A stretch of 64,000 nucleotides of DNA. Source: Paracoccaceae bacterium (GTDB taxonomy: Bacteria; Pseudomonadota; Alphaproteobacteria; Rhodobacterales; Rhodobacteraceae). Positions 27,799 to 35,278 of the stretch are shown piece by piece. The notes under the pieces were generated by a model. The model was not told the origin of the DNA, ran no database searches, and saw nothing but the letters and a program-made list of their open reading frames with translations. Positions within the stretch are counted from its first letter, which is position 1. Each line of letters begins with the position of its first letter. The position numbers and the translations under genes were made by a program. The stretch is from positions 124,001-188,000 of the forward strand of contig JANSYL010000006.1 in the NCBI GenBank assembly GCA_024742455.1, written 5' to 3'.

Positions 27799-28986
27799 AT
27801 GAAAAAGATGCTTCTGGCCTCCACTGCCGCCATCGCCTTCGCAGGCTCGGCGTCGGCGCAGGAAGATATCACGCTGGGTATCATTCTCGGCTTCACGGGG
27901 CCGATTGAATCGATCACCCCGGCCATGGCCGATGGCGCCGAACTGGCGATCGCCGAAGTCAATGACAGCGGCGCCCTGCTCGGCGGGTCGACCGTGACGC
28001 CGGTGCGCGCGGATTCGACCTGTATCGACAGCGCCGCCGCCCAGGCCGCCGCCGAACGTCTGATCACCGCCGACAATGTCGACGGCATCGTCGGCGCCGA
28101 CTGTTCGGGTGTGACCGGGTCGATCCTGGCCAACGTCGCCGTGCCGAACGGCATGGTGATGATCTCGCCTTCGGCCACCTCGCCCGCGCTGTCGACCGCC
28201 GAAGACAACGGCCTGTTCTTCCGCACCGCGCCGTCGGATGCGCGCCAGGGTGTGGTGATGGCCGAAATCATCATGGAACGCGGCATCGACAACGTCGCCG
28301 TGACCTACACCAACAACGACTACGGCCTCGGCCTTGCCGATGCGTTCGCGGCAGCCTTCGAGGAAATGGGCGGCACCGTCACGCTGGTCGCGGCCCATGA
28401 AGACGGCCGTGCCGATTACTCGGCCGAAGTGGGCGCGCTGGCAGCAGCCGGCGGTGATGCGCTGGTCGTTGCAGGCTACGTGGACCAGGGCGGTTCCGGC
28501 GTGATCCAGGCCGCGCTCGACACCGGTGCCTTCGACACCTTCGTGTTCCCCGACGGCATGGTCAGCCAGGCGCTGGTCGACAATTTCGGCTCGGATATCG
28601 ACGGCTCGTTCGGCCAGAACCCGGGCACCGACTCCGAAGGCGCCAACATCTACCAGGGCATGGCATCGGATGCCGGTTTCGACGGCACCTCGCCCTTCTC
28701 GGCCGAAAGCTATGACGCGGCAGCCCTGATCATGCTGGCCATGCAGGCCGCGGGCTCGACCGATCCGGCGGACTACATGGGCGAAATCCTCAACGTCGCC
28801 AACGCGCCGGGCACCGAGATCCTGCCCGGTCAGCTGGGCATGGCGCTCGAGATGATCGCCAATGGCGAAGACGTCGATTTCGTCGGTGCATCTGCCGTCG
28901 AATTGATCGGACCCGGTGAATCGGCAGGCAACTACCGCGAGATCGAGATCTCGGGTGGCGAACTGACAGTCGTCGGCTTCCGCTGA
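27799..28986 (+). CDS. Periplasmic substrate-binding protein, branched-chain amino acid ABC type
   Basis: A 395-residue LivJ-type (type I periplasmic binding fold) protein. A Sec signal peptide MKKMLLASTAAIAFAGSASA ends in ASA|QE. The mature part begins ITLGIILGFTGPI and has the SPSATSPAL ligand-loop block and VTYTNNDYGLG. The family binds branched amino acids, but also urea, amides and purine-like ligands. Location next to allantoicase and puuD makes a ureide or purine-derived ligand worth testing. GGGAG precedes the ATG at 27799. It is the first gene of the transporter operon and is followed by a hairpin that may limit read-through. Confidence 0.88.
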   Translation: MKKMLLASTAAIAFAGSASAQEDITLGIILGFTGPIESITPAMADGAELAIAEVNDSGALLGGSTVTPVRADSTCIDSAAAQAAAERLITADNVDGIVGADCSGVTGSILANVAVPNGMVMISPSATSPALSTAEDNGLFFRTAPSDARQGVVMAEIIMERGIDNVAVTYTNNDYGLGLADAFAAAFEEMGGTVTLVAAHEDGRADYSAEVGALAAAGGDALVVAGYVDQGGSGVIQAALDTGAFDTFVFPDGMVSQALVDNFGSDIDGSFGQNPGTDSEGANIYQGMASDAGFDGTSPFSAESYDAAALIMLAMQAAGSTDPADYMGEILNVANAPGTEILPGQLGMALEMIANGEDVDFVGASAVELIGPGESAGNYREIEISGGELTVVGFR

Positions 28987-29010
28987 TCCGTCACGTCTTG
29001 CACAACTGGA

Positions 29011-29038
29011 ACAGCCCGGTGGACCACCGGGCTGTTTC
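29011..29038 (+). terminator. Hairpin between binding-protein gene and ABC ATPase gene
   Basis: A perfect 10-bp stem ACAGCCCGGT (29011-29020) with ACCGGGCTGT (29026-29035), loop GGACC, then TTC. The weak T-tract suggests partial termination or 3' mRNA stabilisation, letting the binding protein be made in excess over the membrane components, as in many ABC operons. Confidence 0.6.
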
Positions 29039-29058
29039 ATATCCGGGGGGTGACGCGC

Positions 29059-29850
29059 ATGATCGTCGTAGAAGACGTCCATAAGCATTTCGGGGGTTTC
29101 CGCGCCGTGGACGGCGCGACGCTGACCATCGAGACCGGGTCGATCACCGGGCTGATCGGGCCGAATGGCGCGGGCAAGACGACGCTGTTCAACGTGATCG
29201 CGGGCGTGCTGCCGCCGACCTCGGGCCGCGTGATGATGGATGGCGAGGATATTACAGGCCTGCAGCCGCATGTGTTGTTCCAGAAGGGGCTGCTCAGAAC
29301 CTTCCAGATCGCGCATGAATTTCATTCCATGACCTGCCGGGAAAACCTGATGATGGTGCCCGAGGGGCAATCGGGCGAAAGCCTGTGGAACACCTGGTTC
29401 GGGCGCGCCCGCATCGCCGACGAGGAACGCGCGCTGCGCGCCAAGGCCGACGAGGTGCTGGAGTTCCTGACCATCGAACACCTGGCCGACCACCCGGCGG
29501 GCCAGGTTTCGGGCGGTCAGAAGAAACTGCTGGAGCTTGGCCGCACGATGATGGTCGACGCCAAGATCGTGTTCCTCGACGAGGTCGGCGCGGGCGTGAA
29601 CCGGACGCTGCTGAACACGATCGGTGATGCGATCCTGCGGCTGAACAAGGACCGCGGCTACACTTTCTGCATGATCGAACATGACATGGATTTCATCGGC
29701 CGCCTCTGCGACCCGGTCATCGTGATGGCCGAGGGGCATGTTCTGGCCGAGGGCACGATCGATCAGATCAAGGCCAACGAACAGGTGATCGAGGCCTATC
29801 TGGGCACCGGCCTGAAGAACAAGGACAAGCTGGCGGAGGCCGGGGCGTGA
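29059..29850 (+). CDS. ABC transporter ATPase, LivG type
   Basis: A 263-residue ATPase. Walker A GPNGAGKTT, Q-loop region LLRTFQIAHEF, a signature VSGGQKKLLELGR that varies from LSGGQ, Walker B KIVFLDEVGAGVN and the switch His in CMIEHDMDF. The Walker B context 'DEVGAG' rather than 'DEPAAG' is a small variant. The length and long insert between Q-loop and signature fit LivG. It couples ATP hydrolysis to the LivH/LivM-type permeases encoded downstream. I use the ATG at 29059; the GTG at 29050 adds three residues. Confidence 0.9.
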   Translation: MIVVEDVHKHFGGFRAVDGATLTIETGSITGLIGPNGAGKTTLFNVIAGVLPPTSGRVMMDGEDITGLQPHVLFQKGLLRTFQIAHEFHSMTCRENLMMVPEGQSGESLWNTWFGRARIADEERALRAKADEVLEFLTIEHLADHPAGQVSGGQKKLLELGRTMMVDAKIVFLDEVGAGVNRTLLNTIGDAILRLNKDRGYTFCMIEHDMDFIGRLCDPVIVMAEGHVLAEGTIDQIKANEQVIEAYLGTGLKNKDKLAEAGA

Positions 29851-30677
29851 GCGGAACGACCAACCCCTATCAGAACGACCGCGGCAACAAGGACGCCTCG
29901 ATCACCCGCAAGGGCGGCGAGGGCGACATGGTCCCCTCACCCGGCACGGGCCAGGCGATGAACACCGCCAACGCCTTCCTGATCGGCGACACGATGACGG
30001 GCGGCTACGGCAACGGCCCCGACATCCTGCATGACTGCACCATCGCGGTGAATCCCGGTGAGATCGCGGTGATCGTGGGGCCGAACGGGGCCGGCAAATC
30101 CACGGCGATGAAGGCCGTGTTCGGCATGCTGAACGTGCGCCAGGGGTCCGTCCGGCTGGATGGGGAGGACATCACAAACCTCACCCCGCAGGCCCGGGTG
30201 GCAAAGGGCATGGGGTTCGTGCCCCAGACCTCGAACATCTTCGCCTCGCTCACGGTCGAGGAAAACCTGGAAATGGGCGCCTTCATCCGCAAGGGCGACA
30301 TCCAGGACACCATGGACCAGGTCTATACCCTGTTCCCGATCCTGAAGGAAAAGCGCCACCAGGCGGCGGGCGAATTGTCGGGCGGGCAGCGCCAGCAGGT
30401 CGCGGTGGGCCGTGCCCTGATGACCAAGCCCAAGGTTCTGATGCTTGATGAACCCACCGCCGGGGTTTCGCCCATCGTGATGGATGAGCTGTTCGACCGC
30501 ATCATCGAGGTCAGCCGCACCGGAATCCCGATCCTTATGGTCGAACAGAACGCCCGCCAGGCGCTGGAGATCGCCGACAAGGGCTATGTTCTGGTGCAGG
30601 GCCGCAACGCCCATACCGGCACCGGCAAGGACCTGCTGGCCGATGCGCAGGTACGCCGCAGTTTCCTGGGGGGCTGA
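29847..30677 (+). CDS. ABC transporter ATPase, LivF type, with N-terminal extension
   Basis: A 276-residue ATPase with Walker A GPNGAGKST, signature LSGGQRQQVAVGR, Walker B VLMLDEPTAGVSP and switch His region MVEQNARQA. The GTG start overlaps the previous TGA (GTGA). The first ~40 residues, rich in Gly, Asn and charged residues, are not part of the usual LivF N-terminus, which begins near residue 41; an internal ATG at 29928 would shorten this tail by 27 residues. The D-loop and length after that are normal. Its stop TGA is directly followed by the ATG of the next gene, in the same frame. Confidence 0.88.
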   Translation: MSGTTNPYQNDRGNKDASITRKGGEGDMVPSPGTGQAMNTANAFLIGDTMTGGYGNGPDILHDCTIAVNPGEIAVIVGPNGAGKSTAMKAVFGMLNVRQGSVRLDGEDITNLTPQARVAKGMGFVPQTSNIFASLTVEENLEMGAFIRKGDIQDTMDQVYTLFPILKEKRHQAAGELSGGQRQQVAVGRALMTKPKVLMLDEPTAGVSPIVMDELFDRIIEVSRTGIPILMVEQNARQALEIADKGYVLVQGRNAHTGTGKDLLADAQVRRSFLGG

Positions 30678-31028
30678 ATGGAACCGCTGGCGACCACGGC
30701 CCAGACCCTGGCCTGCACCTTCACCCTGGTCTGCGCGCCGCAGATCGGGTGCGAGCCGCATGACGGGGTGCCGTTCGACGTTTCCGCGACCCAGGATGGC
30801 TTTGCCTTCGACCGCGACGGGCGTGCGGTGGCGGGTGCCGCCCTGCCGCCATTGCAGGACAGCATGCAGGCGATCCTGTTTGAGGATGCGCCCGACCGGC
30901 TGCTTCTGACGGTCGGTGCGGCGGGCGACGCGGTGCTGACGCAACATGGGCCGGGCCTTGGCGGGCGGGTCGAGGCGATCAGTTTCCAGGGTCTCTGCAG
31001 CACGGCGGAGGACCGCGCAGATGACTGA
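30678..31028 (+). CDS. Small four-cysteine protein, paralogue of the next gene
   Basis: A 116-residue protein of unknown function. Cysteines at 13, 19, 25 and 107 follow the pattern C-x5-C-x5-C-x81-C, with FT two residues after the first Cys (CTFTLV). The following protein has exactly the same spacing, so the two are paralogues (see 31021-31482). No signal peptide is visible and none can be added, because the frame upstream is the end of the LivF gene. It begins on the base after the LivF stop, so it is translated as part of the transporter operon. No known family recognised; a transporter accessory role is inference only. Confidence 0.62.
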   Translation: MEPLATTAQTLACTFTLVCAPQIGCEPHDGVPFDVSATQDGFAFDRDGRAVAGAALPPLQDSMQAILFEDAPDRLLLTVGAAGDAVLTQHGPGLGGRVEAISFQGLCSTAEDRADD

Positions 31029-31482
31029 TCGCGCAATTCCGTATTTGATGAAAGATGAAGATGCAGTTCACGGGCCCGGGCGCGTCAACCCTGACGCCGC
31101 CCCCGCTTCATCTTTCCGGAAATACGGGATCGCCGCGTTGATCCTGGCGCTGGCCCCCGCCGTTCAGGCCGAACCCTGGACCTGCGGGTTCACCGCGGAA
31201 TGCGTGGCGGGCGGGGCCTGTAGCAACGCGGCCTTCGGGATCGAGGTCATCGCCGCCGATCACGAGGGGCAGCTTTTCTTTCGCACCGCCTCCGGCGCGA
31301 CACCGGCGCTGCGCCTGAGCGCCCCGGATGTTCTGCCCGTGACCTATGCCGCCGTGGGGCGCAACGGCATCGCGGAGATGCTGACCATCGAACAAGACGC
31401 CACCGCGCTTTTCACCCTGCATATCTTCGACGGCACCGCCCAGGCTGCCACCTATTTCGGAACCTGTGAGGATCTCGGCTGA
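31021..31482 (+). CDS. Exported four-cysteine protein, paralogue of the preceding gene
   Basis: A 153-residue protein (if started at 31021) with a hydrophobic export segment AALILALAPAVQA ending at about residue 50, followed by PWTCGFTAECVAGGAC. Cysteines at 55, 61, 67 and 149 repeat the C-x5-C-x5-C-x81-C spacing of the preceding protein. The true start is uncertain: codons for about residues 7-36 overlap an inverted pair of a dispersed repeat, and the signal peptide would be better with a start close to 31138 (TTG). It overlaps the preceding gene by eight bases and the LivH-type gene by one, so it belongs to the transport operon. Probably periplasmic with disulfides. Confidence 0.6.
   Translation: MTDRAIPYLMKDEDAVHGPGRVNPDAAPASSFRKYGIAALILALAPAVQAEPWTCGFTAECVAGGACSNAAFGIEVIAADHEGQLFFRTASGATPALRLSAPDVLPVTYAAVGRNGIAEMLTIEQDATALFTLHIFDGTAQAATYFGTCEDLG
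31039..31127. repeat. Inverted pair of the GTATTT/AAGAYGAAG element, copies B and C
   Basis: Copy B CCGTATTTGATGAAAGATGAAG split over 31039-31060 is in plus orientation; copy C at 31106-31127 is its inverse (minus strand CCGTATTTCCGG then AAAGATGAAG). Arms match at 18 of 22 positions, the four differences lying together in the centre. The pair starts 11 bases after the stop of the first four-cysteine gene and lies in the 5' coding part of the second. Confidence 0.65.
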
Positions 31483-32492
31483 TGGATTTCCTGAACGCCA
31501 TCGTTGTGCTGATGAATTTCGTCATCATCCCCGCCACCGCCTATGGCGCGCAGCTTGCGCTCGGCGCGCTCGGGGTGACGCTGATCTACGGCATTCTGCG
31601 GTTTTCCAATTTCGCCCATGGCGACACGATGGCCTTTGGCGCGATGGTGACGATCCTGTTCACCTGGGCGTTCCAGGCGGCGGGCGTGTCGCTCGGGCCG
31701 CTGCCGACCGCACTTCTGGCGCTGCCCCTCGGCATCGTGGTGACCGGCGCGCTTCTGGTGGGCACCGACAGGCTTGTCTACCGCTTCTATCGGCAGCAGA
31801 AGGCCAAACCGGTGATCTTCGTCATCGCCTCGCTCGGGGTGATGTTCATCATGAACGGCATCGTGCGGTTCATCATCGGCGTCGATGATCAGCGTTTCGC
31901 CGATGGCGAGCGCTTCATCATCTCGGCCCGCACGTTCCGCGACCTGACCGGGCTGGACGAGGGGCTGGCGTTCCGCACCACCCAGGGCCTGACCATTGTC
32001 GTGGCGCTGATCGCGGTGGTCCTTCTGTTCTGGTTCCTGGGCCGCACCCGAACCGGCAAATCGATGCGCGCCTTCTCGGACAACGAGGACCTGGCGCTGT
32101 TGTCGGGGATCAACCCCGAACGCGTGGTGCTGATCACCTGGCTGATCGTGGCCGCGCTGGCGACGACCGCGGGGGTGCTTTACGGGCTCGACAAATCCTT
32201 CAAGCCCTTCACCTATTTCCAGCTTTTGCTGCCGATCTTCGCCGCTGCCATCGTTGGCGGTCTGGGCAACCCGATCGGGGCGATCCTGGGCGGGTTCGTG
32301 ATCGCGTTTTCCGAGGTCGGCATCACCTATGCCTTCCGCCGGGTGGTGGGGTATCTTCTGCCCGAGGACATGCAGCCCGAGGGGCTGCTGCAATTGCTCA
32401 GCACCGATTACAAATTCGCCGTCTCCTTCGGCATCCTGCTTCTGGTGCTATTGTTCAAGCCGACCGGCATCATGAAAGGAAAATCGGTATGA
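31482..32492 (+). CDS. ABC transporter permease, LivH type
   Basis: A 336-residue integral membrane protein of the branched-chain amino acid permease family, with about eight to nine transmembrane helices. It has an early segment LALGALGVTLIYGILRFSNFAHGD characteristic of LivH proteins (broken here as LALGALGVTLIYG and FSNFAHGD), and the EAA-like loop near GGLGNPIGAILGGF. It pairs with the following LivM-type permease. The ATG overlaps the preceding stop (TGATG). A polar segment of about 30 residues near 120-150 is larger than in E. coli LivH. Confidence 0.9.
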   Translation: MDFLNAIVVLMNFVIIPATAYGAQLALGALGVTLIYGILRFSNFAHGDTMAFGAMVTILFTWAFQAAGVSLGPLPTALLALPLGIVVTGALLVGTDRLVYRFYRQQKAKPVIFVIASLGVMFIMNGIVRFIIGVDDQRFADGERFIISARTFRDLTGLDEGLAFRTTQGLTIVVALIAVVLLFWFLGRTRTGKSMRAFSDNEDLALLSGINPERVVLITWLIVAALATTAGVLYGLDKSFKPFTYFQLLLPIFAAAIVGGLGNPIGAILGGFVIAFSEVGITYAFRRVVGYLLPEDMQPEGLLQLLSTDYKFAVSFGILLLVLLFKPTGIMKGKSV

Positions 32493-33799
32493 TGCGCCCC
32501 ATGGAAACGCGCCACGTGCTGCTGTTCGGTTTCGTGGCGGCCCTGTTCATCGGCACCGGGTTCGTCCAGTCCTGGAACACGGCGCTGACGATTTTCAACA
32601 TGGGTCTGATCTCGGCCATCATGGCGCTCGGCGTGAACATGCAATGGGGTTATGCGGGCCTGTTCAATGTTGGCGTCATGGGCTTTGTGGCACTGGGCGG
32701 TCTGGCCGCCGTGCTGATCTCCATGCCGCCGGTCGAAACCGCCTGGGCCGCGGGCGGTGTGCGCATCCTGATCGGCCTGCTGCTCGGGGCGGTGACCATC
32801 ATCGGGGCGATCCTGATCTATACCAGGATGCCGCCCGGCCGCGCACGAACGCTGACCATGCTGGTCGTGCTGATCGGCGGGTTCTTCGTGTTCCGTGCTG
32901 TTTTCGACGGTGGCGTGGAAGCCGTCGAAAGCATCGACCCCGCCTCGACCGGGTATCTCGGCGGTCTCGGCCTGCCGGTCCTCGTTGCCTGGCCCGTGGG
33001 CGGGCTGCTGGCGGCCGGGGCGGCCTGGCTGATCGGGAAGACCGCACTCGGCCTGCGCTCGGACTACCTGGCCATCGCCACGCTCGGCATTGCCGAGATC
33101 ATCATCTCGATCCTGAAGAACGAGGATTGGCTGGCGCGCGGTGTCAAGAACGTCACCGGCATTCCCCGCCCCGTCCCCTACGAGGTCGACCTGCAGGAGG
33201 CGCCCTGGTTTCTCGATCTTGTCACGCGGCTCGGCGCCGATTACGTCACCTTTTCCTCGATCTTCGTCAAACTCTGCTACGCGGCCCTGTTCATCACCGT
33301 GCTGGCGATCCTGATCTGGCTGGTCGAAAAGGCGTGGAATTCCCCCTGGGGCCGGATGATGCGCGCGATCCGCGACAACGAGGTGTCGGCGGCGGCGATG
33401 GGCAAGGATGTCAAGGCGCGCCACCTGCAGGTCTTCGTTCTGGCCTCGGCGATCTGCGGTCTTGCGGGCGCGATGATGACCACCCTCGACAGCCAGCTGG
33501 TGCCGGGCACCTACATTCCCCTGCGGTTCACCTTTCTTGTCTGGGTGATGGTGATCGTCGGGGGATCGGGCAACAACTGGGGCGCTGTGCTTGGCGGGTT
33601 CCTGATCTGGTGGCTGTGGATCCAGGTCGAACCGCTAGGGCTGATGCTGATGCAGGGGGTGACGGCGGGCATGGCCGACGGGTCCTGGCTGCGCGAGCAT
33701 CTGCTCGATTCCGCGGCCTATATGCGGCTCTTCACCATGGGGCTGGTCCTGCTTCTGGTGCTGCGGTTCAGCCCGCGCGGCCTGATCCCGGAACGCTGA
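32489..33799 (+). CDS. ABC transporter permease, LivM type
   Basis: A 436-residue membrane protein of the LivM family with about ten transmembrane helices and the family blocks VNMQWGYAGLFNVGVMGF, LRSDYLAIATLGIAEI and, in the ATPase-contact loop, RAIRDNEVSAAAMGKDV. GGSGNNWGAVLGG matches the C-terminal helix region. It overlaps the LivH gene by four bases (ATGA); the next ATG at 32492 is also possible. It ends the plus-strand operon, seven bases before the convergent amidase gene stop. Confidence 0.9.
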   Translation: MMRPMETRHVLLFGFVAALFIGTGFVQSWNTALTIFNMGLISAIMALGVNMQWGYAGLFNVGVMGFVALGGLAAVLISMPPVETAWAAGGVRILIGLLLGAVTIIGAILIYTRMPPGRARTLTMLVVLIGGFFVFRAVFDGGVEAVESIDPASTGYLGGLGLPVLVAWPVGGLLAAGAAWLIGKTALGLRSDYLAIATLGIAEIIISILKNEDWLARGVKNVTGIPRPVPYEVDLQEAPWFLDLVTRLGADYVTFSSIFVKLCYAALFITVLAILIWLVEKAWNSPWGRMMRAIRDNEVSAAAMGKDVKARHLQVFVLASAICGLAGAMMTTLDSQLVPGTYIPLRFTFLVWVMVIVGGSGNNWGAVLGGFLIWWLWIQVEPLGLMLMQGVTAGMADGSWLREHLLDSAAYMRLFTMGLVLLLVLRFSPRGLIPER

Positions 33800-33806
33800 G
33801 GGGGCG

Positions 33807-35183
33807 TCAGGGGGTCACCACCGCGACCGGCCCGATCGCCGCTTCGTATTCCCTGGCCCAGGCCAGAAGCTCCGCATCGCTGCCCGCCTTGCCGATCAGC
33901 TGCACCCCGCTCGGCAAGCCGTTCGTGCCCAGTCCCGCGGGCAAGTTGATCACCGGCACCCCGGCCAGGGACGCGGGCACCATCACCTCCATCCAGCGAT
34001 GATAGGTATCCATCTCCTGCCCTGCGATCTCGGTCGGCCAGTCGATCTCGACCGGGAAGGGCCAGACCTGTGCCGAGGGCAGCACCAGAAGATCGACCTG
34101 GTCGAACAGCGCCCGCAGCACATCCAGCCATTGCCGGCGCAGGCCGGCGGCCACAGCCAGTGTTTCCCCCGTCATTGACCGCCCCCTTTCGATCTCCCAG
34201 AGGATATGCGCGTTCAGCATCGCGCGGCGGGCGGGGTCGTCCCAATTGGGCGCGTGATCCTGGGCCAGAAGGAAACTCCTGAGATCGGTCCAGCTTTGCC
34301 ACAGCGCCTCGCGCGGCATCGGCGGCGCCAGCGGCTCTACCTGCCAGCCGATCCCCTCCATCAGCGACAGGACCCCTTCGGCCTGCATCATCAACCCGTC
34401 CTCGAAGGCGAAGGCCCCGCCCCAGTCGCCAAGCCAGCCGACCCGTGGCGCCCGCGCCGGAGCCGCAGCGGCGACGAAGGCCCCGCCGCTCTGGACAGAC
34501 AGCAACAATTCAAGATCGCCCACCGACCGCGCCATCGGCCCGCGCGTGGAAATTGGCCCGGTTACCGCCGCATCGCTTTTCTCGGGCGGGATCAGCCCGA
34601 CCGTGGGCCGAAACCCGTACACCCCGTTCCAGGCGCCGGGGTTGCGCAGACTGCCCATCATGTCGGACCCGTCGGCAAGGCTCAGCATGCCGGTGGCCAG
34701 CGCCGCCCCTGCCCCGCCCGAGGACCCGCCGACCGTGACGCTCAGGTCATAGGGATTGCGCGTCTCGCCATAGACGGGGTTCTTCGAATGCGACCCGACG
34801 GCGAACATCGGCACGTTGGTCTTGCCGATCACGATCGCGCCGGCCGCGCGCAGCCGCGCCACCATCGCCTCGTCCTCTTTGGGCACGAAATCGGCGAGGA
34901 ACGGCACACCCCAGGTGGACCGCACCCCCTTGACCGCCACGGTGTCCTTGATCGCGATCGGCAGCCCGTGCAGCGGCCCCGCCGCAGGCATTGCCTCGGC
35001 CAGTCGCGCCTCGCCCATCAGCGCCTCGCGGTCGCGCAATGCCACCACCGCATTGACGGCGCCGTTGACCGCATCGATCCGCGCCAGCGTCTCCCGCATC
35101 AGCTCGACCGGCGAGAGTTTGCGCGCCGCTATCCGCGCCGCCAATTCCCCTGCCCCAAGGCGCCACAGCTCGGTCACGGGCAA
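33807..35183 (-). CDS. Amidase signature family enzyme
   Basis: A 458-residue amidase with the Ser-cisSer-Lys triad context: Lys in LPIAIKDTVAVKG (about residue 78), cis-Ser and nucleophile in TVGGSSGGAGAALATG, and the downstream SDMMGSLRNPGAW block. The family hydrolyses C-N amide bonds in diverse substrates (amides, ureas such as allophanate, glutamyl-tRNA). It is not part of a gatCAB set here. It converges on the ABC transporter operon of the purine-degradation region, and hydrolysis of a nitrogen-rich imported compound would fit, but the substrate is unknown. Confidence 0.85.
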   Translation of the reverse strand: MPVTELWRLGAGELAARIAARKLSPVELMRETLARIDAVNGAVNAVVALRDREALMGEARLAEAMPAAGPLHGLPIAIKDTVAVKGVRSTWGVPFLADFVPKEDEAMVARLRAAGAIVIGKTNVPMFAVGSHSKNPVYGETRNPYDLSVTVGGSSGGAGAALATGMLSLADGSDMMGSLRNPGAWNGVYGFRPTVGLIPPEKSDAAVTGPISTRGPMARSVGDLELLLSVQSGGAFVAAAAPARAPRVGWLGDWGGAFAFEDGLMMQAEGVLSLMEGIGWQVEPLAPPMPREALWQSWTDLRSFLLAQDHAPNWDDPARRAMLNAHILWEIERGRSMTGETLAVAAGLRRQWLDVLRALFDQVDLLVLPSAQVWPFPVEIDWPTEIAGQEMDTYHRWMEVMVPASLAGVPVINLPAGLGTNGLPSGVQLIGKAGSDAELLAWAREYEAAIGPVAVVTP

Positions 35184-35190
35184 CCCCTCC

Positions 35191-35212
35191 CCATCTTTGC
35201 TTCATAAATACC
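35191..35212 (-). repeat. GTATTT/AAGAYGAAG element, copy D
   Basis: Minus-strand GGTATTTATGAAGC followed by AAAGATGG, preceded on that strand by a GC hairpin (GGGCCCCGTCCGGGGCC). It lies between the prfB stop and the amidase start, directly 3' of prfB in sense orientation, the same arrangement as copy A after grxD. It is the most divergent of the four copies. Confidence 0.45.
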
Positions 35213-35278
35213 TTCGCCGAAGGCAGATCGCGCGGGCGTGCGGCCCCGGACGGGGCCCAAAGCCCGGGCGACGCCCGC

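Noticed and set aside
30660-30690. LivF and the next protein as one chain joined by a recoded TGA
   Set aside because: The two are in the same frame, but ATG directly follows TGA and no SECIS-like hairpin is seen; two coupled genes is simpler.
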